NCBI GenBank assembly: GCA_944389975.1
Contig: CALXOH010000048.1
Coordinates: 1 to 48,498 of the forward strand
Direction of reading: 5' to 3'
Length of the DNA stretch: 48,498 nt
Source: an uncultured Spirochaetaceae bacterium
GTDB taxonomy: Bacteria > Spirochaetota > Spirochaetia > Sphaerochaetales > Sphaerochaetaceae
Shown: in pieces, positions 16,224 through 24,860 of the stretch
Position numbering within the stretch: position 1 is the first letter of the stretch
Layout of the letters: each line of letters opens with the position of its first letter
Made by a program: the position numbers and the translations under genes
The notes under the pieces: model-generated
Databases searched by the model: none
What the model was told of the DNA's origin: nothing
What the model saw: the letters and a program-made list of their open reading frames with translations, nothing else

Positions 16224-17588
16224 TCACTTAGGGCCTCTTTCCTTCATTATCCTTGAGAAAACAACCTTTATAACTTTAAACTTCTCCGCGCTGTCGATCG
16301 CTTTTGATATCTCTCCAATATTCCAATCCCTGAGCTTCCGCATTTTCAAGTACAAGGAAAGGGAACGTTTCGTATGGAGAAACGGAATTCTTACCGCTTG
16401 TGTGATCTCGGCCCAGCCTCTGCCTCTCTCATCTTCATTCAGGCACTTCGAGCAGCCAAGACAGCCACCTGTTGATACGTTTTCTCCCATGAGGGATAAA
16501 AGCGAGTTCCGGATGCACTCCTTTGACGTAAATACACTCAATAGTTTCCCTTTCTCCCCGGGGGCTATGAGTATATATGAATCCATACGCTTTCTGTCCC
16601 TTCCTCCTCTTCCCGATTCCTGCAAAAACGAAAGTGCGTCATCGGGTACGCTGTAGTGTATTACAGTGCGTATGTTCTTTTTATCAACGCCCATTCCGTA
16701 TGCGGATGTTGCAACCATCACGGCGTCACCGGAAGCGTAAAACCCACTCTCGATCCTTTTCTTCTCATCTTTATCAAGACCGGCATGGTAGTGGTATGTC
16801 CTGAATCTGTTTGACAGCTTCATCGAAAGTTCTCTGGTCTGGCTTCTATAGCGGGTGAATATGAGGGCGGGACGGCTTTCTGGAGGGTTGAGTATGTTTA
16901 CGATATCCATCAGTTTCGAAAGTGAATAAATTGCGTGATAGTGGATGTTCTCCCTGTCCGATGACAAGCGGAGTACAACCGGAGAACGGTCTTTGTATAT
17001 CGTTTCCCTCAGCCTTGTTTCAATCCGCTCGTCGATCGTGGCGCTGAATGAAAGCCGTTGATGAGGTTTTATCTCATCGAGCACAAGTGATAAGTTCTCG
17101 TAGCTTTTCCTGAAGGTCTCTCCCCAGGTGACTATGGTATGTGCCTCGTCAAGGACGAACAACTCCGTCTTTTCCCTGAAGATCAGTGTCTCCTCCCGAA
17201 GGAACATGTACCAAAGACTCTCCATGTTTGTAATGAGTATATGGCTTTTGAAACTTTTGAGGTTTTCAATCGCTTTTGATCTCTCATCTTTTTCCATTCC
17301 ACCGCGGATCAAAGTGGATTCGACTTCAAGCTCGTCAAAACGCCTCTTCTGGTCATTCATAAGCGAAAGCAGGGGATAGAGAAGTATCGTATACCTGTCC
17401 TTTTTAAGAAGAGCAGGGAGCATGAAGCATAAACTCTTGCCCGCTCCAGTCGGAAATATAGTTATCGAGTTCTTCTCATCGCCATCGTCTTCTACATCGT
17501 CCATTATTCGTTTTACTACAAGCTCCTGGAACGGCATCATGTATGGTATTTTGAAAACTTCCTTCAACAAGCGTTCTGGTTCTTCCAT
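16224..17588 (-). CDS. RecQ-family ATP-dependent DNA helicase (short form)
   Basis: The 454-residue superfamily 2 helicase carries Walker A PTGAGKS (46-52), DEAH (147-150), motif III FSAT (181-184), motif V ATSAYGMGVDK and motif VI QESGRGGRDR, the set typical of RecQ. A four-Cys zinc-binding module follows (KECIRN, then CLGCSKC). There is no HRDC domain and the C-terminal part is short compared with E. coli RecQ (about 610 residues). It would unwind DNA 3' to 5' in repair or recombination. ATG 17588 was preferred over an upstream in-frame TTG; neither has a clear ribosome site. The gene stands alone, divergent from the next. Confidence 0.88.
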   Translation of the reverse strand: MEEPERLLKEVFKIPYMMPFQELVVKRIMDDVEDDGDEKNSITIFPTGAGKSLCFMLPALLKKDRYTILLYPLLSLMNDQKRRFDELEVESTLIRGGMEKDERSKAIENLKSFKSHILITNMESLWYMFLREETLIFREKTELFVLDEAHTIVTWGETFRKSYENLSLVLDEIKPHQRLSFSATIDERIETRLRETIYKDRSPVVLRLSSDRENIHYHAIYSLSKLMDIVNILNPPESRPALIFTRYRSQTRELSMKLSNRFRTYHYHAGLDKDEKKRIESGFYASGDAVMVATSAYGMGVDKKNIRTVIHYSVPDDALSFLQESGRGGRDRKRMDSYILIAPGEKGKLLSVFTSKECIRNSLLSLMGENVSTGGCLGCSKCLNEDERGRGWAEITQAVRIPFLHTKRSLSLYLKMRKLRDWNIGEISKAIDSAEKFKVIKVVFSRIMKERGPK

Positions 17589-17635
17589 ATCGTGTAAGTG
17601 CAGCAAGATAAAGGAATGAACAAAAGGATTGAATC

Positions 17636-17703
17636 TAAGAATACAATATTCTTAAATCGGAATTAAAATAATCAAATAAAAATAAAATTTTTTAGATATA
17701 TCT
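17636..17703. promoter_or_regulatory. AT-rich divergent control region with inverted repeats
   Basis: Between the divergent helicase gene and the next plus-strand gene lies a very AT-rich segment. It holds an 8-base perfect inverted repeat with 3-base spacer (TAAGAATA...TATTCTTA, 17636-17654) and a 10-base palindrome AGATATATCT (17694-17703), both candidate protein-binding sites. Confidence 0.4.
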
Positions 17704-17819
17704 ACATTATCTTTTCAAATCTATAGAGATAAATATGCAAGTTTTAAAGAATTTAAAATAAATAATTGATCGCTATTTGTCATCTTTTACTTTTTCGTTT
17801 GTCTCTGATCATTTCAAGT

Positions 17820-18296
17820 ATGGCAGAAGATATCGCAATCGTAGTAGTGAACGGGAACAGGTATTTCATACAAAACTATACCAAGGACGGGAAGAAGGGT
17901 AAGAGCCTCAGGGGGCGGATCGATACGCCGAACGGGCAGAGGAAGGCAAGCGAGGGGATAGTGAACGGATCTGACGTGTTGATATCCAGATCGGTGCTGT
18001 TCGATTACCTTGACGAGGAGAGGGAAGACCTTCACGCATACGTATACCCCGATGAGATTCTGGAGCATCTGGAAGAGATGAGTGACAAGGACCTTGCAGA
18101 GAGGATACACGGGGAATTCACAGGGAAAGGGGAGTCGGCATTTGGAAGAAAGCTATCTTCCCTCGGAGAGAAGATTGAGACGCTTCTTTCTTCATCGAAA
18201 CTTTTCAAGAAGGCGCTTGATGCGCTCTTTGAACGTGATGAAATAACAAAAAGCGATGTGGAAGAGGGCGAGAAGTTGGCAAAAAGCGGGCTTTGA
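17820..18296 (+). CDS. unknown protein
   Basis: The 158-residue cytoplasmic protein is not recognised. The N-terminal half (AIVVVNGNRYFIQNYTKDGKK) looks like a small beta-rich domain; the C-terminal half is helical and charged. No signal peptide or membrane segment is seen. The ATG has no ribosome site, but a GATCAT hexamer ends seven bases before it, the same arrangement as at the deaminase gene, so the message may be leaderless. The last codons contain a hairpin that serves as terminator for the convergent acetate kinase gene. Confidence 0.6.
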   Translation: MAEDIAIVVVNGNRYFIQNYTKDGKKGKSLRGRIDTPNGQRKASEGIVNGSDVLISRSVLFDYLDEEREDLHAYVYPDEILEHLEEMSDKDLAERIHGEFTGKGESAFGRKLSSLGEKIETLLSSSKLFKKALDALFERDEITKSDVEEGEKLAKSGL

Positions 18297-18304
18297 AAGC
18301 CCGC
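18281..18304 (-). terminator. rho-independent terminator of ackA
   Basis: A perfect 9-base hairpin (GCGGGCTTT pairing with AAAGCCCGC, 18286-18304) is followed on the minus strand by five T residues. It lies inside the 3' end of the opposite gene and contains that gene's stop codon; the plus strand lacks a T tract, so it terminates in one direction only. Confidence 0.85.
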
Positions 18305-18315
18305 CGATTGTCTGC

Positions 18316-19659
18316 TTAGTTCTTCTTGGGAGGAACTGCAATGATTTTTTCAAGCTCAGGATGCTTTTTCAGGTTTTCCTTCAAGCCCCTTGCACGTGCC
18401 TTGTTCACATACTCCGGGTCTTCGAAAGTGTAGTGGAAGTTGGTATGTACATCGTACGTGCCTTGCATGAGCGCATATGCATCCTCTGTCATCACCAGCT
18501 CTTCATCCGTCGGGATTACAAAGATCTTGACCTTTGAAGAGTCCTTGCTGATCACAGTCTCTGCGTTCCTCGTGTGGCTCATGAGGTTCTTTTCCTCATC
18601 AAGCTCTATTCCAAGGCCCTCAAGTCCTTCAGTGCTGTAGTACCTGATGTGGTCGCCCATCTCGCCGACGCCGGCTGTGAATACGATCGCATCCACGCGT
18701 CCGAGGAGCGCGGCATAGGCACCGATGTACTTCTTGATCCTGTGGCATTCCATCTTGATTCCAAGATCTGCCTTCTTGTCGCCTTTGAGCGCAGCTTCGT
18801 GCACGTCGCGCCTGTCGCTCTTGCCGCAGATTCCCAAGAGTCCGGATTTCTTGTTCAGGTATGTATCCATCTCCTGGACCGTAAGGCCTGTGTTGTTGCA
18901 GATGTAGGGAACGATTGCAGGGTCAATGTCGCCGCTACGGGTTCCCATGACGAGTCCTTCAAGAGGTGTAAGTCCCATCGACGTGTCGATGCAAACCCCG
19001 TTTTTGACCGCACATGCTGACGCGCCGTTTCCGATGTGGAGCACGATCACGTTCGTGTCTTTGTTCTCTTTGCCGAGCAATACCGCGGCACGCTTTGCAC
19101 AGTACAGGTGGCTTGTTCCGTGGAAGCCGTATCTTCTGACGTTGTACTTCTCATACCACTCGTACGGAAGAGCGTACATGAAGCTTTCCTCGGGCATCGT
19201 CTGGTGCCATGCAGTGTCCATGATGATTGCATGCGGTACATCGGGCATCAACTTCCTTGCAGCTTCGATTCCCATGATGTTTGCAGGCATATGCAGCGGT
19301 CCGAGCGGAATGATCTTCTTCAGATCCTCTACGACTTCGTCGGTGACGAGCGTCGACTTCTTGAACATCTCGCCGCCATGGAGTACGCGGTGTCCTACCG
19401 CTCCGATCTCTGAAAGGGACTTGATGCATCCGTATTTTTCATCCACAAGCATCTTCAATACAAGTTCGATTGCTTCCTTGTGCGTGGGGCTTGAGAACTT
19501 CGCCTCATAGGTCTCTTTTCCAGTCGTCTTGTGCTCTATGGTAGAGTACTCAAGTCCGATCCTCTCAACAACTCCCACTGAGAGGACATCCTTATTATCC
19601 CAGTCATATACTTGGTATTTTGCGGAGGAACTTCCGCAATTGAGCGTAAGAATAACCAT
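18316..19659 (-). CDS. ackA: acetate kinase
   Basis: The 447-residue enzyme interconverts acetyl phosphate plus ADP and acetate plus ATP, the energy-yielding step of acetate fermentation. Clear family motifs are [17 protein letters not shown] at the N terminus, [20 protein letters not shown] (catalytic His region), [11 protein letters not shown] and FTAGVGE. It is about 45 residues longer than the usual 400, with a Lys-rich C-terminal tail after the [11 protein letters not shown] segment. AAGGAG precedes the ATG. A TAGAAT -10 box lies at 19695-19690. No phosphotransacetylase gene is in the window. Confidence 0.96.
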   Translation of the reverse strand: MVILTLNCGSSSAKYQVYDWDNKDVLSVGVVERIGLEYSTIEHKTTGKETYEAKFSSPTHKEAIELVLKMLVDEKYGCIKSLSEIGAVGHRVLHGGEMFKKSTLVTDEVVEDLKKIIPLGPLHMPANIMGIEAARKLMPDVPHAIIMDTAWHQTMPEESFMYALPYEWYEKYNVRRYGFHGTSHLYCAKRAAVLLGKENKDTNVIVLHIGNGASACAVKNGVCIDTSMGLTPLEGLVMGTRSGDIDPAIVPYICNNTGLTVQEMDTYLNKKSGLLGICGKSDRRDVHEAALKGDKKADLGIKMECHRIKKYIGAYAALLGRVDAIVFTAGVGEMGDHIRYYSTEGLEGLGIELDEEKNLMSHTRNAETVISKDSSKVKIFVIPTDEELVMTEDAYALMQGTYDVHTNFHYTFEDPEYVNKARARGLKENLKKHPELEKIIAVPPKKN

Positions 19660-19750
19660 TACCCAACTCCTTTGATGATCAACGGGGAAATTCTACCACA
19701 TATGTTTTGGATTTTGTAGACAAGAACGAGGGCTTGATGACTAGTAAAGT

Positions 19751-20770
19751 ATGAGGAAATCGGTGATATTGGTCATTTTGCTCATCATTGCCATCCCGTC
19801 GGCCTTCCCCTCTGCTGCGTTCACTTTCTCGAATCGCAGGGTGATATTGGATAGCGGCGGCTTGAAATACATCTTCCCTGACAACATATTCTCATACCAG
19901 GGGAAATATATCTCATACGGCAGGCTCGACAAGAACACGTTCATAAACACACTTGAGAATCCTTATCGGAAGAGAATAAGTCACACCCTCTCGTCCAAGC
20001 ACTCGAAAGTGCGCGGCATCAGGGGTTTTGAAGTGAAGTACAAGGGGTTGTCCGCGGTAATGTCACTCGATGGAAGAGCCCTGATCGGTGCATCGTACGA
20101 CGGAAAGCACCTGGATTTTGCAGCGCTGTATTACTCTGAACAGAGGGAAAAGGATGACGCTGTGTTCGACTACAGGAGAAAGCTTGGAAAGGATGTGTTC
20201 TCATTCGGCCTCGGATTTGAATTTGAAAAGATGTTTGAAGGGGGCGCGATACTCTCCTACAGCCCGCACCTTGGCTTTGCATACTTTTTCCACTCCAGGT
20301 TCTTCTGGGGGCCGCTGAGGTTGGGAATCAAGGGAGGTACGACTCTTTTGAGCGATAACGATGGGAAATTGGAGTTCAGGCTTGACTACGTAGAGGATGG
20401 TTTTTCCTTCTCCTATGGAATCAAGTACGGGGATGACCCTGTGTTCACCGGGAGTTTCAGGGAGTACGAAAGTCTTTACAGAGTGAGGATCGGGCTATAT
20501 GAAGACCTCTGTTTCGAGACAAGGTGGGATTTTGAGTTTGACAAGGAGGGTGAGAGAAAGAAGTCCGGAAGGTTTTCCCTGATGTACAAGGATGTAAAGG
20601 TAGGTCTCGACACTTCCCTTGTGCCGAACGTGAGGGTACGCGACGGGGATTTTGAGATCGGAACGGGGAAGAAGGGGGTGTACGCAAAAGTGTTCCTGAT
20701 GGACGGGAACTTCTCGATCAAACTCAGAAAAGAGGAGTTAGTACTTGAGTTTCGCGTCGAATTTACCTAA
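19751..20770 (+). CDS. exported beta-rich protein, possible outer-membrane barrel
   Basis: The 339-residue protein has a signal peptide (RKSVILVILLIIAIPSAFPSAA). The rest alternates hydrophobic and polar residues with many Tyr, Phe and Gly, and ends in a Phe-containing strand (LVLEFRVEFT), features of outer-membrane barrels. No family is recognised. There is no ribosome site upstream of the ATG. Its last 33 bases overlap the convergent murB-like gene. Confidence 0.65.
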   Translation: MRKSVILVILLIIAIPSAFPSAAFTFSNRRVILDSGGLKYIFPDNIFSYQGKYISYGRLDKNTFINTLENPYRKRISHTLSSKHSKVRGIRGFEVKYKGLSAVMSLDGRALIGASYDGKHLDFAALYYSEQREKDDAVFDYRRKLGKDVFSFGLGFEFEKMFEGGAILSYSPHLGFAYFFHSRFFWGPLRLGIKGGTTLLSDNDGKLEFRLDYVEDGFSFSYGIKYGDDPVFTGSFREYESLYRVRIGLYEDLCFETRWDFEFDKEGERKKSGRFSLMYKDVKVGLDTSLVPNVRVRDGDFEIGTGKKGVYAKVFLMDGNFSIKLRKEELVLEFRVEFT

Positions 20771-21646
20771 GAGCGAAACAGAAAGTTCCAGCCTTATTCC
20801 CGTCAGTTTCTCAACTTCATCACGCACAAGCGCGATGAGGCTTGTTACATCATCGCTTGTCGCGCTCCTTTGGGAGAATATGCAATTGCTCTGGAATGAT
20901 GAGAACTCCGCCTTGAAGCCAAGGTCCTTGTCGAGGTGGCATGCTTTGATTATATCCTTCGCCCTCATCCCCTGGGGGTCCTTGAAGACCTGCCCGATGA
21001 AGTTCGCAGTCGGGGGTATGAACATCAGTTCGACGTACTTTTCCTTTTTTATGCGGGCTTCCGCGCTTCTCTTCGACGGCTCGAGGCGGAGAGTGACGGA
21101 TAACACTATCTCGTCGTCTGCTATCGGACTCGTCTGATGCCCGAACAGGTCGAAGTAATCGGGGCGACGGTGTATCTTGCCTTCCTTGGTCATGAAATCC
21201 GAATAGTAGTGGTAATCGGAGAGGCTTTTCCCGTTCGCGCTTGCGTTCACCTTCAGTGCAGCTGCGATCGTCCCGGGGATTCCCCCGAGCTCCTCCAGGC
21301 CGATTAGGTTGTGTTCGATTGCAGTGTTTATTATCCCGTCGAGGCTCTCCCCGGAGTAGGCTGTGATCAAATTCCCCTTGATTGTTATCCCCCTCATCTT
21401 CTTGGTGGATATCAACAACCCCTCGATCCCTTCGTCAGAGATAATCACGTGCGTTCCGCTTCCAAGCACCCTCGTCTCAAGATTCATCTTGTACGCTTTT
21501 TCGAGTGCAAGTTGCATCATCAAAGGGTTCTCCGGCTCATAGAAGTATTCAGCCTTCCCCTTTGTCTTGAAGAACGTAAGCCCCGAGAGGTCCTTGTTCT
21601 CTTCAAACTCCACCTCACGCTTTTCAACTCTGACAAGTATTTCCAT
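20738..21646 (-). CDS. MurB-like FAD-binding protein lacking the catalytic triad
   Basis: The 302-residue protein aligns along its length with UDP-N-acetylenolpyruvoylglucosamine reductase (MurB): FAD-binding segment VLGSGTHVII, LEELGGIPGTIAAALKVNASANG and the third-domain motifs. However, FGYRDS of E. coli MurB is FGHQTS (Arg159 to Gln171), GSFFKNP is GQVFKDP (Ser229 to Gln219) and LEPEV is LELSV (Glu325 to Ser289). All three residues needed for catalysis are replaced while the FAD part is kept, so it may be an inactive or repurposed paralogue. ATG 21646 was preferred over an upstream TTG; a TATAGT box ends four bases before it. Confidence 0.8.
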   Translation of the reverse strand: MEILVRVEKREVEFEENKDLSGLTFFKTKGKAEYFYEPENPLMMQLALEKAYKMNLETRVLGSGTHVIISDEGIEGLLISTKKMRGITIKGNLITAYSGESLDGIINTAIEHNLIGLEELGGIPGTIAAALKVNASANGKSLSDYHYYSDFMTKEGKIHRRPDYFDLFGHQTSPIADDEIVLSVTLRLEPSKRSAEARIKKEKYVELMFIPPTANFIGQVFKDPQGMRAKDIIKACHLDKDLGFKAEFSSFQSNCIFSQRSATSDDVTSLIALVRDEVEKLTGIRLELSVSLLGKFDAKLKY

Positions 21647-21751
21647 GGATACTATAGTAGATGTCAAAAGGCAAAAACGCAAAGCAAAGTGACATTGGGC
21701 CGAATAAATGGTAACTTATTACAAGAAGTTTTGATATTACAGGGGGTCAAG

Positions 21752-23152
21752 ATGAGAATCTACAACACGATGAGCCGCAGCGTAGAGGATTTCGTTCCGA
21801 TTGAAGAAGGCAAGGTCGGGATGTATTGCTGCGGGCCGACAGTGTATAACTATGCCCACATCGGAAACCTCAGGACATACATATTCGAAGATATTTTGAG
21901 GCGTACCCTTGAAAAAGAAGGGTATAGGGTAAGGCACGTGATGAACATAACCGACGTCGGGCACCTCACCGGCGACGGGGATGACGGGGAAGACAAGCTT
22001 GAGAAGAGGGGCAGGGAGACCGGGAAGAGCGTCTGGGAGATCGCCGAGTTCTACACGAAGGCGTTCTTCAAAGACGAGGAGAGACTCAACATAAAGCGCC
22101 CGGTGGTGGTTTGCAAGGCGACAGAGCACATAAACGACATGATCGAGATGATCAAAGTGCTCGAAGAGAAGGGGCATACGTATACTGCGAACGGAAACGT
22201 ATACTTCTCGATCGACACGATCGACGACTACGGAAAGCTTGCACGCCTGAACTTGGATGAACTCAAGGAAGGTGCGAGGATAGAGGTCGACAGCGGAAAG
22301 AAGAATCCCAAGGACTTCGTGCTTTGGTTTACGAACAGCAAGTTCAAGAACCAGGCGATGGTATGGCCGAGCCCGTGGGGTGTCGGTTACCCGGGCTGGC
22401 ATATAGAATGCAGCGCGATGAGCATGAAATACCTCGGGAAGAGGTTTGACATCCACTGCGGCGGAATCGATGCAATCCCGGTGCACCACACGAATGAGAT
22501 TGCACAGAGCGAAGCGTACAGCGGGGAGAAACCCTGGGTTGATTACTGGTGCCACGGCGAGTTCCTGCTCAACGACAGCGGGAAGATGAGCAAGAGCAGC
22601 GGGGAGTTCCTGACCCTTGAAAGCTTGATCGAAAAGGGTTTCGATCCACTCGATTGGCGTTACTTCTGCCTCACCGGGCACTACAGGAGCCAGTTGAAAT
22701 TCAGTTTCGAAGCGCTTGAGAGTGCAAAGAGCGCAAGGGGACAGCTTGTAAAGAAGATCAGTTCGATGCTCTCCTCATCCGATGTGGCAAAAGAGCTTTC
22801 AGAAAAGGCATTGGTCAAGGAGAACGAGTTTTTCGCATACATGTCGGACGATCTGCGCTCCCCCCAGGCATTGGCAACCCTCTGGTCGCTTTTGAAGGAC
22901 GACGGGATTACCGACGGGGAGAAGTTGAAAGTTCTCTACGATGTCGATTCGATACTCGGCTTGAGGCTTTCTGAAGTCAAGGCTGAGGAGGCTCTTTCGT
23001 ACGGGAAAGAGGAAGAGGAACTCTTGAAGGAAAGAACGGAAGCCAAGAAGATGAAGAACTTCAAGAGGGCTGACGAGATCCGTGACATCCTCTCATCCAG
23101 AGGCTTCAAAGTCATCGACACTCCTTCCGGAGCGAAGCTTGAAAGGCTGTAA
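21752..23152 (+). CDS. cysS: cysteinyl-tRNA synthetase
   Basis: The 466-residue class I synthetase charges tRNA-Cys. The HIGH motif appears as YAHIGN (36-39) and KMSKS as GKMSKSSG (278-282). The zinc site is intact: Cys27 in YCCGPT, Cys220 in HIECSAM, His245 and Glu249 in [17 protein letters not shown] precedes ATG 21752; the longer upstream frame is antisense to the murB-like gene and was rejected. The ECF sigma gene follows after 27 bases, suggesting co-transcription. Confidence 0.97.
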   Translation: MRIYNTMSRSVEDFVPIEEGKVGMYCCGPTVYNYAHIGNLRTYIFEDILRRTLEKEGYRVRHVMNITDVGHLTGDGDDGEDKLEKRGRETGKSVWEIAEFYTKAFFKDEERLNIKRPVVVCKATEHINDMIEMIKVLEEKGHTYTANGNVYFSIDTIDDYGKLARLNLDELKEGARIEVDSGKKNPKDFVLWFTNSKFKNQAMVWPSPWGVGYPGWHIECSAMSMKYLGKRFDIHCGGIDAIPVHHTNEIAQSEAYSGEKPWVDYWCHGEFLLNDSGKMSKSSGEFLTLESLIEKGFDPLDWRYFCLTGHYRSQLKFSFEALESAKSARGQLVKKISSMLSSSDVAKELSEKALVKENEFFAYMSDDLRSPQALATLWSLLKDDGITDGEKLKVLYDVDSILGLRLSEVKAEEALSYGKEEEELLKERTEAKKMKNFKRADEIRDILSSRGFKVIDTPSGAKLERL

Positions 23153-23179
23153 CCATCAAAGCTTGGTAAGGTTTACTAG

Positions 23180-23707
23180 ATGGACATAAGAAGCACTGAC
23201 AAGGATGACTTCAGGTTTGTCTTCGACAGGGATTACCCTCTCTTGGTCGATGTCGCGTACCACATAGTATGGGACTTGGACACGGCAGAGGATCTTGCCG
23301 AGGAGGCGTTCGAACGCTTTTTTATGCGCTCGATGTCTTTTCCGTCCGCAGATGATGCGCGCTATTGGCTTCTTCGGGTAGTCAAGAACCTCGCTCTCAA
23401 TTTCCTGCGGCGGAACAAAAGGGAACTTGAGGTCGTTTCAAGCGTAGGGAAAGAGGAGCTTTCATACAACGAAAGCGGGGAGTCGAACCTTATAAGAAAC
23501 GAGGAGCGGAGGCTTGTGAGGAATGCAATCGAGAGCCTTCCCGAGAACCTCAGGCTTGTCATCCAGCTCAAGGAGTTCACATCCCTTGACTACAAGGCGA
23601 TAGGGCGGGTCCTTGGCATCAGTGAAACGAATGTCAAAGTCAGGGTCCACAGAGCCAGGAAGAAGCTTGAGGAGATCCTTGGCAAGGAGTATCGAGATGT
23701 GTATTGA
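23180..23707 (+). CDS. ECF-type RNA polymerase sigma factor
   Basis: The 175-residue protein has sigma region 2 (about 15-85, with VAYHIVWDLDTAEDLAEEAFERFF and WLLRVVKNLALNFLRR) and region 4 (about 112-165, with LPENLRLVIQLKEFTSLDYKAIGRVLGISETNVKVRVHRARKKL split across its helix-turn-helix). Regions 1 and 3 are absent, as in RpoE-type ECF factors. It would redirect RNA polymerase to stress or envelope genes once released by the anti-sigma factor encoded by the next, overlapping gene. Confidence 0.9.
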   Translation: MDIRSTDKDDFRFVFDRDYPLLVDVAYHIVWDLDTAEDLAEEAFERFFMRSMSFPSADDARYWLLRVVKNLALNFLRRNKRELEVVSSVGKEELSYNESGESNLIRNEERRLVRNAIESLPENLRLVIQLKEFTSLDYKAIGRVLGISETNVKVRVHRARKKLEEILGKEYRDVY

Positions 23708-24227
23708 CGACCAGTTGATTTCAGCATACTTGGATGGGGAATTGAAGGAGCCGTACCTGACGGAGGTCAAGGAGCATTTGTCGTACTGTCAGGCATGCCG
23801 CGACCGCCTCAAGGACTTCAAGGCACTTGACGGGAAGATAAAAGAGGCTTTGGCCCTCAGGGAAGAGGAGAGGGACAGGCACAAGGCCAAGATAGCGGAG
23901 ATGCTCGAGAAGAAGTACTTCGAGGGGGGGAGAAAGAGCATATTCAGGCGTAAAGTCGAACTATCGCTCTCGTCATTGGTAACGGCTGCGGCAGCGCTCG
24001 TATTCGTATTCGTCGGCGGTTTCGCGTTCTTCGGAGAGGACGGAGGACAGACCGGGGAGATACTCCCTTCGTATCCTTTGCGTGCGGAAGTGGAGAGCGC
24101 TTCGTTCGTCTCGGATGAGAAAGTGACCCTCGATGATTTCTCCCTTGAGGAGATTCTCTCATACCTCGATAAGAAGGGGTATGTGGTCGATGTGACGCTG
24201 AAAGGCATCAGGCCGATCAACGAGTGA
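23697..24227 (+). CDS. zinc-binding membrane anti-sigma factor
   Basis: The 176-residue protein begins with an anti-sigma zinc domain, with His27-x3-Cys31-x2-Cys34 (HLSYCQAC), followed by a charged linker, one transmembrane helix (about 85-105, LVTAAAALVFVFVGGFAFF) and an outside domain of about 70 residues. It would hold the ECF factor at the membrane and release it on an unknown signal. The ATG has AAGGAG seven bases upstream and overlaps the sigma gene by 11 bases. A terminator follows. Confidence 0.87.
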   Translation: MCIDDQLISAYLDGELKEPYLTEVKEHLSYCQACRDRLKDFKALDGKIKEALALREEERDRHKAKIAEMLEKKYFEGGRKSIFRRKVELSLSSLVTAAAALVFVFVGGFAFFGEDGGQTGEILPSYPLRAEVESASFVSDEKVTLDDFSLEEILSYLDKKGYVVDVTLKGIRPINE

Positions 24228-24232
24228 TTGAC

Positions 24233-24256
24233 GGCACCTCGGACGGGGTGCTTTTA
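24233..24256 (+). terminator. rho-independent terminator of the cysS-sigma-anti-sigma unit
   Basis: GCACC (24234-24238) pairs with GGTGC (24247-24251), followed by TTTT, six bases after the anti-sigma stop. Confidence 0.6.
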
Positions 24257-24423
24257 CTTTTTCAGTCATTTCCGCCCCATTTTGCACAATAAAATCTATC
24301 AAAATAAATTTTTCGTAAGAAATGTCGGAAAAATAAATATTTATAATGCTATTTTCTTGATTTTCGCAAATTTTTTGTTAAACTTTTTAATAGAGACCGG
24401 GACAATCCGGGAAAAGAGGTATG

Positions 24424-24612
24424 ATGAGCGTCAATGATGAGCTGGTATCAGCATTCAAAACCTATATTGAAGAGAACGAGAAGTTCTCGACAAAAGGAGT
24501 CAAGGCGGCAGCCCCGAGGGCGAGGAAAGCCCTGAGGGATATAATAAGCCTTGCCCAGAAAAGGCGGATGGAGATACAGGAAGAGAAAAAAGACCTTTCA
24601 ATAGGTGATTAA
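24424..24612 (+). CDS. small Hc1-like histone/nucleoid protein
   Basis: The 62-residue basic protein contains KFSTKGVKAAAPRARKALRD followed by ISLAQKRRMEIQEEKK. The spacing of KGxKAAxxRARKxLxxIxxLxxxxRxE matches the histone H1-like Hc1 family known from chlamydiae and Bacteroidetes, which binds and compacts DNA. Start ATG 24424 is preferred to the adjacent ATG 24421 because GAGG is too close to the latter. An AT-rich stretch of 150 bases, with TTGATT and TAAACT boxes 16 bases apart near 24357-24384, lies upstream, and a very strong terminator follows. Confidence 0.62.
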   Translation: MSVNDELVSAFKTYIEENEKFSTKGVKAAAPRARKALRDIISLAQKRRMEIQEEKKDLSIGD

Positions 24613-24632
24613 AGTAAAGGGGTTTTACTTTT

Positions 24633-24658
24633 GGCAGGGTTCACGCCCTGCCTTTTTT
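24633..24658 (+). terminator. strong rho-independent terminator
   Basis: GGCAGGG (24633-24639) pairs perfectly with CCCTGCC (24646-24652), followed by six T residues, 20 bases after the Hc1-like gene. Confidence 0.92.
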
Positions 24659-24809
24659 CTTTGAAGTGTGGAAATACACAGGGAACGGCGCGTCGTTGCC
24701 ATTTTCCCCTTATCGGATTCGATGAGTTCCTCCATTCGTGTTTTCAGATTAAATTACTTGCCCTATACGAAATACCCATGATAATTTTTTAGTTGAGGGG
24801 GAGCCCCGT

Positions 24810-24852
24810 AAGAAGGAAACACGTAACGGTTCCTCCTTGCTTTGAAAGGAGG
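24810..24852 (+). promoter_or_regulatory. 5' leader hairpin covering the ribosome site of the GLUG lipoprotein
   Basis: The ribosome site AAGGAGG (24846-24852) is perfectly complementary to CCTCCTT (24832-24838) just upstream, giving a 7-base-pair hairpin with a 7-base loop. The same CCTCCTT can instead pair with 24810-24820 (nine of eleven pairs, loop 24821-24827), which would free the ribosome site. The two folds exclude each other, as in translational switches. Confidence 0.5.
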
Positions 24853-24860
24853 GATACGTC

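Noticed and set aside
21737-22681. 314-residue open frame on the minus strand opposite cysS
   Set aside because: Shadow of the cysS gene; composition mirrors the sense codons and no motif is seen.
24790-24860. Known riboswitch class (for example cyclic-di-GMP) before the GLUG lipoprotein
   Set aside because: The conserved core sequences of the classes I know are missing; only exclusive hairpins are seen.
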